This document shows, one piece after another, positions 53,451 to 63,196 of a stretch of DNA of 64,000 nt. Both the position numbers and the translations under genes were made by a program. Below the pieces are notes generated by a model. The model did not search any database. It was not told the DNA's origin and worked only from the letters and a program-made list of their open reading frames with translations. The stretch's first letter is position 1; the number at the start of each line of letters is the position of its first letter. Source of the DNA: Tetraselmis striata (lineage: Eukaryota > Chlorophyta > Chlorodendrophyceae > Chlorodendrales > Chlorodendraceae); NCBI GenBank assembly GCA_006384855.1, contig VCJN01001151.1, positions 1-64,000 on the forward strand, given 5' to 3'.

Positions 53451-53691
53451 TAGATATCCCCTCGGTAGTGTGGTTTTCCTACCGAGGCTATGCGCCCTAA
53501 TAAGTCGTTTTCCGTTTTCGCCTTGGCTTTGCAAATGGGAATTGTTCGGGTGGCGATGCGCACGGTAAGGCATTAGACCTGGGGGGTCCCCGTTGGGGGA
53601 TTCAAACCTCAACACCCAAAGCAGAGTCGCGCTACGGGCTTTCGCGGGCTCCCGCAGTGGAGCAACCCCTCGCGTGTTTGCATATATTCTC
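53451..53691. other. Junction spacer, repeated at 62884-63124
   Basis: The block starts ATAGATATCCCCTCGGTAGT and ends before CTCTTATATATTCTTAG. It is almost unchanged at the second junction (62884-63124). No protein is evident. A GGGGATTCAAACCTC stretch recalls a tRNA T-arm, but a cloverleaf does not form. Confidence 0.7.
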
Positions 53692-53763
53692 TTATATATT
53701 CTTAGTTTATCACACTTGTTTGCATTCGTTACAATAATGTTTTGACCGCTCTGTCATGGCCAG

Positions 53764-55110
53764 GCCCGCGAGTACTCCAAAAATGCAGGCACGCTCAAGG
53801 CGGAGATCCTGCGGCGCTGCGGCGCGTGGCACGCTCCCATCCCGGAAATGCTCCGCGCCACGCCACTGACCGGTATGTCGGGCTACCCGGTGTACGACCG
53901 CGAGCTGCTGGAGCCCGGGGTGCTGCGACCCGCAGCAGAGGCCGCTCGCCGGGTGACGCTCATCGGCGATGCTGCGCACCCGATGACGCCCTTCAAGGCA
54001 CAGGGCGCCAATCAGGTGAGGAGGCCAGAAACGGCAACCTTGGCAGAAGAACAAATAAATAGCTCATATGTGTACGTAAGTCAACCGTGGGTTATATTCC
54101 AGTGAATCCTTAGTTTAATAAAATAATAAGGTCATTTTTAATATTTATAATATAATATATTCTCGTCAAAGGTTTTGCAGGAAGTTTTGTTGTGTCCATT
54201 TTGCACTGAAACCAGGAAATAATAAACATTCCCCAGGGGTTGTATTTGTCTTGCCTTTGGGGTTGTGTGCTGACCTGTCGTTGTCGTGGGAATCCGCTGT
54301 GCGACGCAGGCCATCAGCGATGCAGCCCTGCTGGCGGACTGCCTGGCGGATGGCGTGCGGCGCCTGGGACCAGCGAGTGGCCTACAGGCCGCGCTGCCGG
54401 TGTTCGAGGCCAAGATGCTCGCACGCAGCGCGCGCATGGTGGTCTCCAGCCGCCAGAAGGCACAGGAGCTGCACAGCGCACTCGCGCTACAGCCGGCGCG
54501 GAAGACGCAGCGCGAGGCGGGCGTGGACATGGGCACCGTCATCCAGCGCCTGCGCGCCGGCGCCATTGGGGCTCAGGCGGCGGAGGACCCGCGCGGGCTG
54601 GATGCCGTGGTGACCGCCGTCATGGAGGGCTGTCTGTCGCTGGCGCCTGGCACGCCCAGCACCAAGGCCGCCAACGGTGCACAGATTAAAAAGAGCGGCA
54701 AGCAGCGCAGCAGCAGGCCTGAAGCGACCGCGGGTGATTTCGACGGACCTGAGCCTGAGGCACCTGTGAAAGTGAAGAAGGCCAAGAAGGTGAAGATTGA
54801 CGGCGCGTGCGAGGCGCCGCCTGGACAGGGCGACACACAGAAGAAAGCCAAAGGAAAGAAGCGGGCCAGGACAGAGGCGGTGGGAGGGCCGCAGCCGAGC
54901 GAGCCTCCCCCAGACAGTAGCGCCGCAATGCAGAAAGCGCACGAAAGGAAGAAGCAGAGGAAGCTTGCGGTTGGGAAGCTCGTGGCTCCCGATGCCTCGA
55001 GGAAGCTTGCGGGGGGTGCGGTCGCCCTGCCCAAGCGTGCACCTCTTGGCACCGATCCGAAGCATGAAACCGTAAACGCAAAGAAGAAAAAGAAGAAGGC
55101 CAAGGCATGA
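53764..55110 (+). pseudogene. Duplicated last two exons of the FAD monooxygenase fusion, unit 2
   Basis: Exons 53764-54015 and 54310-55110 reproduce exons 7 and 8 with their splice sites (ATGGCCAG acceptor, CAG|GTGAGG donor, GCGACGCAG acceptor) and an open frame. They encode GDAAHPMTPFKAQGANQ-AISDAALLADCL and the lysine-rich tail. The upstream exons with the FAD-binding start are absent; the preceding sequence is junction spacer. Few residues differ from unit 1 (for example GDF for GGF, KKQRK for NKQRK). It is either a non-functional partial copy or a spare 3' end that a long transcript from unit 1 could splice to. Confidence 0.75.
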
Positions 55111-55138
55111 GAGGGCGTGGCGCTGCCGTGACACGCCA

Positions 55139-55143
55139 TGTAA
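55139..55143 (+). promoter_or_regulatory. TGTAA polyadenylation signal, unit 2
   Basis: Same position relative to the stop codon (29 bases) as in unit 1. Confidence 0.5.
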
Positions 55144-55505
55144 CAGCCGGCGAGGGGGTTGCTCATGTTCTGTCACTGGTCCATGAGCATCCCACAGCAA
55201 CATGGCTCAGAGCAGACCGGCAGGGGGTAGGGCTCTGCTGAGGTGGTCCCGCAATGCCAGCCAGCCAAGGGCAGCGATCCCAATGCCCCGAGCGGCTTCT
55301 CAGGAGCGATGCGGCACCTTCACATACCCCCCCCCCCCCCCCCCCCCCCCGTCCCTTGCGCCATGGCCCCGGATCATTTACGAGACTCTTTGGCAAAGTG
55401 TTGATTCTTTATAAAAAATACTATTATATATCATTGCGTGTTGCGGTAGTAACGTGGGGTCGCAGCGCAGAGAAACCGCCCCAGCTGACTCTCACCAGCT
55501 CGACC

Positions 55506-57161
55506 TCAGCGCGCCCGCCAGAATGTTCGCGAGATGTCCGACAGCAGGATGTGCGCCAGGGCGCTGAGCACGCTGCCGTCGTAGGCGCACCAGTGGGTGC
55601 AGTCCAGCATACCCCTGTTGACCCTGTTGTGCAGCTCCGGGTGCGCCGCCAGCATTTGCCAGCTGCGGAAGATGTGCATCGGTGCCACGCTCAGCAGGTG
55701 CGCGTCGTCCAAAATGCGCAGCGTCATCTTGTTCCGGAAGTTGCTGAGCTGCGCCGGCTGCGCGCGCTCCATGCAGCCGGGCTTGACCTTGCCGCGCCGC
55801 CTGTAGTACAGCCCCCCCTTGCTGTTGAAGTGCTGCGGCGCGGTCTCGAGCCACACCAGGTGCGGCAGCGGCTGCGCCCGCCCCCGCGCGGCCGCCTGGA
55901 AGAAGCGGGCCATGCTCTGCACCGCTCGCGGGACGCCAGCCGCGTCGTTGTGCCACAGCCCGAAGTTGAGCACGTGCACGTCGTCCGGGGCGCTGTTAAG
56001 GAAGCAGGAGACGCTCTCGGGGCTCGCCCAGGCGCTGTCCTTCCACTTCTCCCCAAAGCACAGCTTCAATTTTCCAAACCTGCGTCGCATCAACGGTGTC
56101 GGCAGCGGTCTAAAGGAAACGTTATGATACTATGACTCGCTGACTGTGACAAGCATGTGCGAGGCAGCGGGGTGGCGAATGCGGGTGCGATTAATACACT
56201 TCAGCATTTGCAACGTCCAGTAACAGCAAACTGAGCAATTTGCCCCGTTGCGGCTGCTACCTGACGCATGGCGAATCCGGCACACACATGCGAGACGACA
56301 GCTTCGGGTTCCACTTAAGCGGCTTCTGCAGCAGCTGGCCGCCGACGCCTTGTTTCCCCCAGGCGATGCGCACGGAGGGCTGGTTCCGCAGTCGCGCGGC
56401 TCGGCGACTTGCGGCGGATACCAACAGCGCTCGCCGGCCGCCACTCCTGCAAGGACCGCCGGTTTCCGCGGGCGGTGCCACAACATACATATCAGAGGGG
56501 GAATACACGAGAGCCGCCGTCGCCAAGTTCCGCGTCCGACAGCATACGTCTGGCATCATTCCGGCCTGTCGAGCGCGCCTCACCCGTAGTGTTCGCCCGT
56601 CGCGTTGTATCCCGTGCCGTCGTTCAAGACGGGCGGGGCGCCCTCGGAGACGTGGCGGCTGAGAAAGCATAGCAGGTGGTCCCACAGCTGCAGCGTCAAC
56701 GAGTCGCCCCAGAACCACACCGTTCGCGGCTCCGCGGGCATCCACGCCGCAATATCCGCTGGGTCGAAGGCGGCGCAACCGGGCGAGGGCGATACCGCTG
56801 GTAAAGTGTCGCACCGCGCGTTGTAAAACTTGACGTTGTCGGTCAGATCGCCGCACCACCCGTTGCGTCTGCCCGGGGGCGGCAGCTTCGCCTGAAGCTG
56901 ACGCTGGTAGCCTGCGACGCCTGGCGGTGCCCTGGTGGTCATGACCAGCGAGCAGGCGGAGGTGGGGGCGTCGTTGGCGTGCGGCGCGATCCCGCCCGCT
57001 TTGCCGGCGAGCGCCTCCAGCGTGCCAGCCACCCTCGGCACCCTATTCGCGCAAGTCACCGCCAGCGCCACCACCGCTACCAGCCACGTGGTGCGAGCCT
57101 GCATGCTGGATCGCCGCCGCCGCTGCCATCCATGCATGTAGAGACTGTGGCGAGCGGCCAT
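55506..57161 (-). CDS. PC-esterase / TBL-like O-acetyltransferase, unit 2
   Basis: A near-identical copy of the unit 1 gene (46735-48390), shifted by 8771 bases. Exons are 57161-56584, 56407-56261 and 56079-55506. All splice sites, the GDS and DCTHWC motifs and the membrane anchor are preserved, and no disabling change was seen. Two intact copies would raise the dose of the enzyme. Because the unit is complete for this gene (start to stop plus about 340 bases upstream to the PAT element), it is the only gene in the unit that the duplication copies whole. Confidence 0.7.
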
Positions 57162-57501
57162 AGGAGGCGCAGCAGTGAACGACGCGAGGCCCCGCGAAGA
57201 AGGTGGGGCTGACTCCGCGAGAGCGCCGCCTGCCGTGAAGACGCCCACTGGTGGGCTGACGTCTTGTTGGTATTTCCGTCCAAAGCTGACGACCACGGCT
57301 TGCTGCATGCAGGCGCGATAGATACGCACGGTTGCCGATGCGACCGGGCCGGGGGCAACGTGGCGGAGAGGTGTGGACGGGTGGCGGTCGTCGCCTCACC
57401 GCTCCTCGCTACTGAGGTCAACGTGCGCAGTAAAGATACGCGCCGTGCGCGCGCTGCTGCTGATGCGCTGGATGCGCTACGGATGATGTGACGTTAGCAA
57501 G

Positions 57502-57527
57502 GCAGGGGGCCTCGCGGTTTTGCCAAA
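57502..57527 (-). repeat. PAT-like B2 repeat, unit 2
   Basis: Same string as in unit 1 (GCAGGGGGCCTCGCGGTTTT). Confidence 0.75.
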
Positions 57528-57604
57528 CAGGTGTCAGATCTCTTACAACGTTTGGCACAGGGGCTCAGGCCCCAAAGCACGCATGAAAGGGTTGGAAAGG
57601 GTGG

Positions 57605-57801
57605 GTTGCGCTAGCTGGAAGCTGGCGCAAAGGCAGAAGGTGGAGACACCGCCGCGTCGCGGGGCGTCATATCGGGGTGAGGGATGGACGTGGGCACACG
57701 GCAGTAGCGTACTAGCCGCGTATGGCGGAATTGTAACGTCGGGTAACACCCGTCGTACTTAGCACCGTGCAATTCAAACCTCTAAAATTCTCAATATGAC
57801 C
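57605..57801 (-). repeat. PAT-like A2 repeat, unit 2
   Basis: Nearly identical to 48835-49030. It differs from A1 of the same element (62205-62410) by several bases and small indels. The two ends of one element therefore differ more than the two copies of A2 do, as expected if the element inserted long before the segment duplicated. Confidence 0.85.
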
Positions 57802-57833
57802 ATTATTTAAGCAGGGGGCTCGCAGTTTTGCCA

Positions 57834-58917
57834 TCATGTCGCCCTTTGGCGTGGCAGCCTCGCTGGTTGACCGCCCCAGGGGGTCATCCAGCCAAAGAGG
57901 TGCCATGCTGCCGGACACGGCAGCACTGTTGGGTCGATGTAGTCGAGCACCACGCTGGACTCCATCGCGCCCAGCCGCCGAAGTACTTGATCTTTTGCAT
58001 CGTCACGCCGATCACGTACGCGGCTGCTGTGGCCCCCTTGCGGAGGGAGTGGGACGTCCACGCGAACCCCGCGGGGGGGGGGGGGGAGGGAAGGGGGGGG
58101 GGGGGGGGGGGCTCGTGAACTGCTGTCAGCACCAGTTGCAACCAGCTAGTGAGGGTGTCCGCCGTCCATTTGGCCTGCCCGTCGCGCAGGCTGATGGCTC
58201 ATCGCGCCGCTAGCACGCGGCCGCCGGCGAACACCTGACGGGCGGCTTCAAAGTAGTGCAGCAGCTCCGCGATGTTGGCATGCGCTGACGCTGGCAGCTG
58301 ATACAACAACTTCTTGCTTGCATCCGCGCCACGCTTGCCTTTCCGGTCACGATGGTATAGGAGGATTCCGCCGTCCGGGCCGACCGTGAGGTCGCCCGTA
58401 CGACACTCCACCCCCGCTCCTCCGCGGCAGAAAAACAGACAAAGCACGACTGCCAGGCTGGCGCGGAACAGCTCCACGCGCACCACGGTACTTGGGTCCG
58501 TGCCCTAGGTAGGTCCCAGCTCCAGCCGTAGGGCTTTTGCCAGGGTCAGGGCTTTCAGCACCACACGCGCGGGCAATGGGGCCCGGGTTTAGCGGCACTA
58601 CCTGCGACGCCGCAAGGCCCTTGCGGACCATGCTCACCAGATCGCCCAGAGCCATCGGCTCCCGGCCGTGGTCCTTGAAGAAGGTCCTTGAAGTTGTTGA
58701 CGGCCGACAGGTAAGGCTGCAAGCTGGAGGCTTTGATCTTTCCCAGGTTGCCCAACCACGTGACGTACCGTGCCATAGTCCCGGGGTCAGCAGCCAGGGC
58801 CGGTCGCCGCTCCTCTTCGCAAAAACGGAAATATTGCTTCATGCAACTGGCGTAAGATACCGCACGAAGTGGCCGGCGCCCAAGGAGCTGATAGGAGCTC
58901 CAGGGTTTGGACGCCAA
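57834..58917 (-). pseudogene. DIRS-type tyrosine recombinase, unit 2
   Basis: Same parts and same frame breaks as 49063-50141. The G-run before box B (58073-58111, plus sense) differs in length and interruptions from unit 1. The HSLRKG box and the DYIDP tyrosine are present. Confidence 0.8.
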
Positions 58918-59217
58918 GGGTGTCAGACCCTAGAACCCGTGTCATGTACGGGCGCGTCGAATCAGCCCATGGTGTCGTACAGCTCGCGACCTCGACGCGG
59001 TACTTCACCGCTGCAGTTCGTACTGGTGCCGCACGTACAGCCGGTAGTTGGTGGCCGTTGCCCGGAAACATGGATAGCGTAGCACTTACGGCCCCTCGCT
59101 CGGCGCAGGTAGACCCATGCCGGAAGGGAATGCGGGATACTGTCACGGGCCAGTGAGGCCTGCCGATCATACCTCGCCCGTCCCGCCGTCCCAGCCGGAA
59201 CAAACCGGCGCGCGGCG

Positions 59218-61070
59218 TCACGGTGAGCCCCTCCACTGCCATCTCGGTGAGTGCCTGGTGCCACGCCTTGCCCTCCCATCGCGGGGCGACGACGGTCGCC
59301 GCTGCGCCACTCCGCTGCAGCTTCTGCACGAGGTCGGGTAGCAGAGCCAGGGTGCGTTGCACCAATTGTTTTCGCGGCGGCGCCAGTCCGCATCCGGCGG
59401 GTGCAACGAGTCCACCGCCTCGCACGCAGGGTCCAACCACGCCGCGTTGTAGCGGGGGAGCAGGGTGTTGAGGGCGGACGCGAAGCGGTAGATGGAATGA
59501 GGGCCAAACCGGCTCTCCGGTTCCGCGAACAGGAGGGGGTGGAGTTGCCAATCGCCGCTGTCGAGGTGCCGGCTTAGATGGTCCGCCCAGATATTCGCTG
59601 CCGAGGGAATGTACCGCGCTCGCAGGTGGATGCCGTGAGAGTCCAGCAAGCACGAGAGTTGTCGCAGCTCGGCCATCATCGCGGGAGAGCGTGAGGTTAG
59701 GCCCGATAGAACGTGACATACCGCTTGGTTGTCCTCGTGTAGGAGGACGCGCCCGGCGAGGTGGGGGAGGAAGCTTTCAACGGCAAGTCGGACCGCTTTG
59801 AGCTCCTTCCAGGTGATATGCTGGCGCTCGTCCGCCGAGCTCTAGAATCCCCGCGGCTCCAGCATGCCGTTCAACACCCCGCCCCACCCGTAGCCTGAGC
59901 TGTCGGTGTGCGGATAAGCCGTCTCCACCGGTCGGTGGATGGGCTTGCCGTTGGACTGAATGGGCACCGATGTCCACCACTGTAGGTCGCGGCGGAGCTG
60001 TGGCGTCATCCGGACGCGCCCGCCCCACCGGTCGCCGACCACGGAGTGGAGCTCCCGCAGGAAGAATCTTGCGACCGGGATCGCCAGAAAGAGGCACTGC
60101 GCCTGCCATGCCAGTGATTGCAGCTCGCGCATTGGGAGCCCCTTGGCGTTCCGCGTGGCGCGGCCGATGAGCCGGGTGGCCTGCCGGGAGAGCCGGTTCA
60201 GCTTGTCTGCCGGTGCGTAGAACATGCCGGACGCTGAGTCGATGTCCACCCCCATGTGCATGCCGAACTGGCTGGGCTCCCAAAAGCCCTTTGTGGGGTT
60301 CCGCTGCAGCCCCAAGGCGTCGAGGAGGCTGGCGAGCCGTTGACGGAGGTGGAGCGCCTGCTCCATCGATGCGGAGAAGAGGAGGAAATCGTCCACGTAA
60401 GGTAGGATGCACACCCCCCTCCGCCTGGTCCGCCGGAGGTAGCGCTTGCTCCGTGTGGGCTGCGTAGACGATGAGGGCGGCTCGGGCTCGGGTTTCCGCA
60501 GGTGGGTGATGAATACTTGGGTGAGCGTGACGAAGTAATAGGGCGAGAGGCTCCAGCCCATTGGCAGACCCGCGAGCATGTAGAGCTGACCTCGGACGTC
60601 CACGGTGAAGTAGTAGTCTCGGTCCGCCTCCGCGATGCCTAGAGCATAGACGCCATCTTGGAGGTCGAAGGAGAACATGCAGTCTGGTTAGGTGGCGCAC
60701 TCCTTGTAGGGTCTCCATCTTGAGCCGCTTGTGCACACAGTCAGAGTTGAGCACGCGGAGGTCGATGATGCAGCGCCACGGGATGACGCCGGGCTTGGGT
60801 ACTAAAAAGAGTCTTGACACCCACTTGCGGCAGGTGCCAAGCTCCCACGCGCCGGACTCCACGATGCGGGCAAGCTCGCCCTCGAGGAAGATAAGCTGCG
60901 CTGGGGTAGGTAGCATCATGCATGGTGATGCCGTTGTGGAAGTTGGGTGGGGGGCGGTTGTGCTTGAAGGGGATCCGAACGCCCTCCTGGACCCACCGTA
61001 GGACTTGATCGGTCGCCCCGATGTCTTGCCATTGCCGCCATTGCCGCCGCACGCGGTGTCGCATGTAGCT
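59218..61070 (-). pseudogene. DIRS/PAT-type reverse transcriptase and RNase H, unit 2
   Basis: Same motifs as unit 1 (FSFDLQDGVYALGIAEADRD, YVDD, HTDSSGYGWGG) and the same TAG after MLEPRGF at 59842. In addition an 8-base deletion just before the FSFDLQDG motif (60685-60690) shifts the frame between the RT N-terminus and palm motif A. It occurred after duplication, since unit 1 is intact there. Confidence 0.9.
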
Positions 61071-61157
61071 TGAACTTGGGTAGCATGACTCGGAACGGCG
61101 GGGCACACCGTCATCAGTTCTGCTCCTCGGTAGTCTGCGGGGTAGTAGTCTTCCTCG

Positions 61158-62120
61158 CAGGGTTGCCGGGCTGAGGCTTGCCCTTGATCTTGTCTTGTCC
61201 TTGTTTTTGTCCGCCCTCTCCTTTGTGGCGCGGCCTGCGTGTTTTGCGCGCTCTTGCTCCTTGATGCGGATGTTGCCGCTGCCGCCTCCGCTCTCTCCGC
61301 TGCCGCTGCCCTTGAACTGCGCGGCGGCCTGCGCCTTGGCCGCCTGGTGGAGGCTGACCTCGAGTCCTTTGTCGTCCATGGCGTTAAGGAGGCCGTCGAC
61401 GCCATTGCTGGAGCGCTCGGCGGCGGTGGTGTCGAAGAAGCGTGAGTAGACTCGGCGACTCGCTCCTCGCCGGTAAGCGCCTTCTTGCACTTGAAACGCC
61501 GGAGGTAGGTGAGCCGGTCTTCAACAGCCTGCCCGCACGTCGCGATCGTGCGAATCGCGGAGTCGAGTAGGTCGTTGGCGTCCGCGGTGTCGCGAGCGGT
61601 GGCGTTTTTCGCGCGAAGCGTTGCCACATCGTCCGTGAGCGCCGCGTGCTCGGCGGCGGTAAAGACTCCATAGCATAGAAGGTGGCGATACTCGTCGCGC
61701 GTCGCGTGCTTCTTCTCGTCGGTGAGGTAGCGGTCCCGCTCGTCGTTGCGTGGGTTCCACAGCCCGGGGTTGGTGAGTCCTACAAGGGGCATAGACTCGG
61801 CGTATGTCGATCCAGTCGTGCGGGTCGATGAACGCCGCGTGGCCTGGAGATTTTGCAGGGAAACCGGGGGGAGGGTCGTCCTCCTCCTCGTCACCCTCGA
61901 GGCCGTCGGCTGGCGTCGCGGGAATGGGTTTCTGCGGAGGTGGTTGTTGAGTGGAAGAGGTGCGGGAGTGTAGCTCGTCGAGTCGCAACAGCATCCGCTG
62001 CACCAACGCAGTGAGGCTAGCGGTGTGATTCGTCGAACTCGCGGCGTTGCCTCCACCGCACCCCTCCGAATCGTACATGTCGCCAAGCAACCGCGCCGTG
62101 TGTTGTCCATAGTACGGCAT
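61158..62120 (-). pseudogene. PAT-like gag region, unit 2
   Basis: Starts at ATG 62120 (MPYYGQHTARLLGDMYDSEG), with the same frame changes as unit 1. It contains ESMPLVGLTNPGLWNPRNDE, LLDSAIRTIATCGQAVEDRL and the Lys-rich C-terminal segment. A few single-residue differences from unit 1 exist (LHSRTSS for LDSRTSS). Confidence 0.6.
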
Positions 62121-62204
62121 GCTGTCGTTATTGCAGTCTGCTGGCGTCGAAAGTCGTTTTTGAGATCGTGTGTCACCTTACGAGATTGCGAGAGTCTCGA
62201 TGCC

Positions 62205-62410
62205 GTTGCGCTAGCTGGAAGCCGGCGCAAAGGCAGAAGGTGCTGGAGACACCGCCGCGTCGCGGGGCGTCATATCGGGGTGAGGGATGCTTGGACGTGG
62301 GCACACGACAGTAGCGTACTAGCCACGTATGGCAGAATTTTAACGTCGGGTAACACCCGTCGTACTTAGCCGCCCCGTGCAATTCAAACCTCTATAATTC
62401 TCAATATGAC
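62205..62410 (-). repeat. PAT-like A1 repeat, unit 2
   Basis: The 5' terminal repeat of the element on the minus strand, GGTCATATTGAG to GCTAGCGCAAC. It lies in the same orientation as A2, so the terminal repeats are direct, not inverted as in DIRS1 itself. Confidence 0.85.
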
Positions 62411-62883
62411 CAAAATATGCTTGTTGACTTGACCCCAACTGTACGTCGCGTACCCAGGGCTCTCAACTGGATCGCTGCCCAAACGGCCGTCGTAGAGACG
62501 CTGCAAGGGTTTCACTGGTGCTAACCCTGTCCCGGGGGCGAAAAAAGAATGCTGATGAGTACGGGTACATGTACCAGGTAGATATGTTAGACAAAGTGCG
62601 AGTCTCATTTTGCCAAAGGAGGGTGTGGCTTGATTAAAAAGTACTGGCCAACCCTAACGGGAAGGGCGGGTTGAGGCGGGTGCGAGTAGAGCTACAGCAA
62701 AAAGCAATTTCAGTGCTCCTGCAGCCTGCACTGCAACCTGCAGTAGTGCAGCCTGTTGACTGCAGCATGCACTGGTGACGAGGCGGTGACGAGGGTCGCA
62801 GAGGTTGATCAAGTCCACACCGAGACTCCTTTTCCCGGGTGAGTCGCCGTGCCCCGCACATGCGTTACATCATTCGGCAACGA
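62411..62883. other. Unique sequence at the unit 2/unit 3 junction
   Basis: The first part (62425-62545) is a half copy of the foldback repeat seen at 39347-39618. The rest has a GCAGCCTGCACTGCAACCTG palindrome-like tract (62715-62775) and no gene. None of this is present at the first junction. Confidence 0.7.
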
Positions 62884-63124
62884 TAGATATCCCCTCGGTA
62901 GTGTGGTTTTCCTACCGAGGTTATGCGCCCTAATAAGTCGTTTTCCGTTTTCGCCTTGGCTTTGCAAATGGGAATTGTTCGGGTGGCGATGCGCACGGTA
63001 AGGCATTAGACCTGGGGGGTCCCCGTTGGGGGATTCAAACCTCAACACCCAAAGCAGAGTCGCGCTACGGGCTTTCGCGGGCTCCCGCAGTGGAGCAACC
63101 CCTCGCGTGTTTGCATATATTCTC
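62884..63124. other. Junction spacer, second copy
   Basis: A repeat of 53451-53691 with hardly any change. Confidence 0.8.
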
Positions 63125-63196
63125 TTATATATTCTTAGTTTATCACACTTGTTTGCATTCGTTACAATAATGTTTTGACCGCTCTGTCATGGCCAG

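Larger units (their letters stand above)
57502..62410 (-). mobile_element. PAT/Kangaroo-like retrotransposon, unit 2 (structurally complete)
   Basis: About 4.9 kb. On the minus strand: A1 (62410-62205), gag (62120-61158), RT-RNase H (61070-59218), tyrosine recombinase (58917-57834), B1 (57833-57811), A2 (57801-57605), B2 (57527-57502). This A1-ORFs-B1-A2-B2 layout is the split direct repeat of PAT-type elements, thought to allow a circular intermediate in which the ends are rebuilt. The frames are broken, so it is not autonomous as read. Confidence 0.85.
53692..63124 (+). repeat. Tandem segmental duplication, unit 2 (about 9.4 kb)
   Basis: Same content as unit 1. It is longer because it keeps the A1 end of the PAT-like element and about 470 bases of unique sequence (62411-62883), in place of the telomere-like block. 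Confidence 0.9.

Noticed and set aside
53575-53650. tRNA-like string with GGGGATTCAAACCTC in the junction spacer (also at 63008-63083)
   Set aside because: The outer CCCGT/ACGGG pairing encloses only about 56 bases, and the T-stem mispairs. It is too short for a tRNA.
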